Assembly: GCA_930367215.1 (NCBI GenBank)
Contig: OV884059.1
Span: 63,707,393 to 63,771,392, forward strand
Reading direction: 5' to 3'
DNA: 64,000 bases
DNA from: Pollenia angustigena
Taxonomy: Eukaryota > Arthropoda > Insecta > Diptera > Polleniidae
The position numbers and the translations under genes are program-made. The notes below the pieces were generated by a model that saw only the letters and a program-made list of their open reading frames with translations, made no database searches and had not been told where the DNA came from. Shown here in pieces: positions 63,017 through 64,000 of this stretch; positions within the stretch are counted from its first letter, which is position 1, and the number at the start of each line of letters is the position of its first letter.

Positions 63017-63296
63017 TTTAAATTATATAAAACAAAAAAAGTGAAAAAATATAAACACAAGAAATTAAAGATGCGTAAGGAATAAGTGGAGCCACAATTA
63101 ATTTGCAATTGAGGAGTTTCTTAAGCAATTGTGTATATTTTATTAACAAAAATATTTCTTTTTTTATATTTTCAACAAATATTTTTGACATTCATTCTAA
63201 CTTTTTACAAAAACAAAATACACAGAATTTTTCAATAAAAAGGGATAACTCTATCTCATGATGCGGTCACCTTTTTAAATTCGCCTTGTGCTTGTG

Positions 63297-63949
63297 CAAA
63301 AAAACAAAACAAAAAATGTTACTCCTTCTTTTCTCGCTTCTCATAGAAGCGAGTGTGGAAGGTGTATCTTATCGTTTATCCTAACAGCCGAGGCCTTCTA
63401 TGAGGCATGCTTTAGTAGACTTGTGCCAAATCGTTCATTTCAGTGACCGGTCATTTTCGTTCAATCATTCAAAGTGAACCCGTTCGTTCAGTTCGTTCAT
63501 TCCGTTCAATCGTTCGTTTTATGTACAACAAGACAAAAACAACAGGCCAAATTGTTTTTGTACGGCAAAACATTCATTCACAACTGATTGAATACGGTAA
63601 TGTTTTAAAAGAAACAAGTATAGCATATATACTTGTGTGATGTTACACTCAAAATACTATGTAGGTAAATTCAAAAGAATATTAAGTTGAATAATTGAAA
63701 ATTTGATTAGAAATTTTACATCTATTTTCTTAATGTTAATTTTAAAACGGAGAAACGCTTTAAAAATAAATCAATTTTTCTGTTATTTTAAACTTAACAT
63801 ATACAAACTACAAAAAATACATTCAAAGGTATTTTCAGTTAATTTTAACTCGATTTGAATTACATACTAAGACACCCCTACCAAATTAGCAAAACATTTT
63901 TGTTGTTTTATTTACTATGTGCACATGTATAAAATAATTTAAAATAAAG
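63297..63949. other. No gene; repeats of TTCGTTCA and one CACTCA terminus
   Basis: Between 63445 and 63525 the motif GTTCGTTCA/CGTTCAATC recurs about six times. A terminus CACTCAAAATACTATG starts at 63647 and resembles the right border of the insertion at 58689-59575. No coding motif. Confidence 0.45.
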
Positions 63950-64000
63950 GCAGATATAGTCTTTACTTTCTGTTTCTGTTCCGTGCCGTTCTGTAAAGAA
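63950..64000 (+). mobile_element. Left end of a second copy of the 54267-54660 MITE, cut by the window edge
   Basis: GCAGATATAGTCTTTACTTTC followed by TGTTTCTGTTCCGTGCCG aligns with the left terminus at 54267 with few differences. Confidence 0.7.

Larger units (their letters stand above)
61596..63288. mobile_element. hAT-like element with 8-bp target duplication and nested Helitron
   Basis: The ends are CAAGGCGAATTCATAAAGG and, inverted, CAAGGCGAATTTAAAAAGG followed by TGAC. Perfect octamers TGCTTGTG flank it (61588-61595, 63289-63296). Without the nested Helitron (61738-63016) only about 415 bases remain, so it is a short non-autonomous element. Confidence 0.82.

Overview
The window is almost wall-to-wall transposable-element sequence in an AT-rich eukaryotic genome. 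Its element types (Transib, RTE, jockey, LOA-like, Penelope-like, Helitron, hAT and mariner) and the arthropod-type core promoter (TATA box plus TCAGTT initiator) point to a fly, probably a large-genome higher dipteran; the species cannot be fixed from sequence alone. I found no convincing host protein-coding gene. The only host genes I can support are four tRNA genes: one tRNA-Lys(CTT) and three identical tRNA-Ile(AAT).

Layout. 1-7.5 kb: hAT-type elements, two of them with perfect 8-bp target duplications (2638-3524 and 3821-5791), a palindromic MITE, a tRNA-Lys/tRNA-Ile pair and the tail of a non-LTR retrotransposon. 7.5-26 kb: two Transib (RAG1-like transposase) elements in opposite, head-to-head orientation (7546-14094 minus, 19379-25942 plus). 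Each has its own 5-bp target duplication and CACWGTG-type ends. They carry complementary halves of the transposase gene. Copy 1 also holds a full-length RTE retrotransposon with a 13-bp target duplication. Copy 2 holds a 727-bp MITE and a Penelope-like element with an intact 832-codon ORF and a hammerhead-like motif. Between the two Transibs lies an intron-containing, broken transposon-type gene. 26-37 kb: dispersed repeats, a tRNA-Ile, a full-length LOA/I-type LINE (28653-34407, 12-bp target duplication) and an inverted duplication around a small ORF. 37-47 kb: a tRNA-Ile, dispersed fly repeats, a 153-bp tandem array, mariner relics and several MITEs. 47.4-52.1 kb: an apparently intact jockey-clade LINE with both ORFs open. 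52-64 kb: Helitron remnants (helicase pieces and terminal signatures), a mariner relic, a second Penelope-like 3' end with a canonical-looking hammerhead ribozyme, and a hAT-like element with a Helitron nested inside it.

The most interesting parts are the paired Transibs with RSS-like ends and complementary deletions, the two hammerhead motifs tied to Penelope-like sequence, and the nesting, which gives a relative order of insertions. Nothing points to coordinated cellular pathways; the proteins here serve self-copying (reverse transcriptases, endonucleases) or cut-and-paste and rolling-circle mobility (transposases, helicase).
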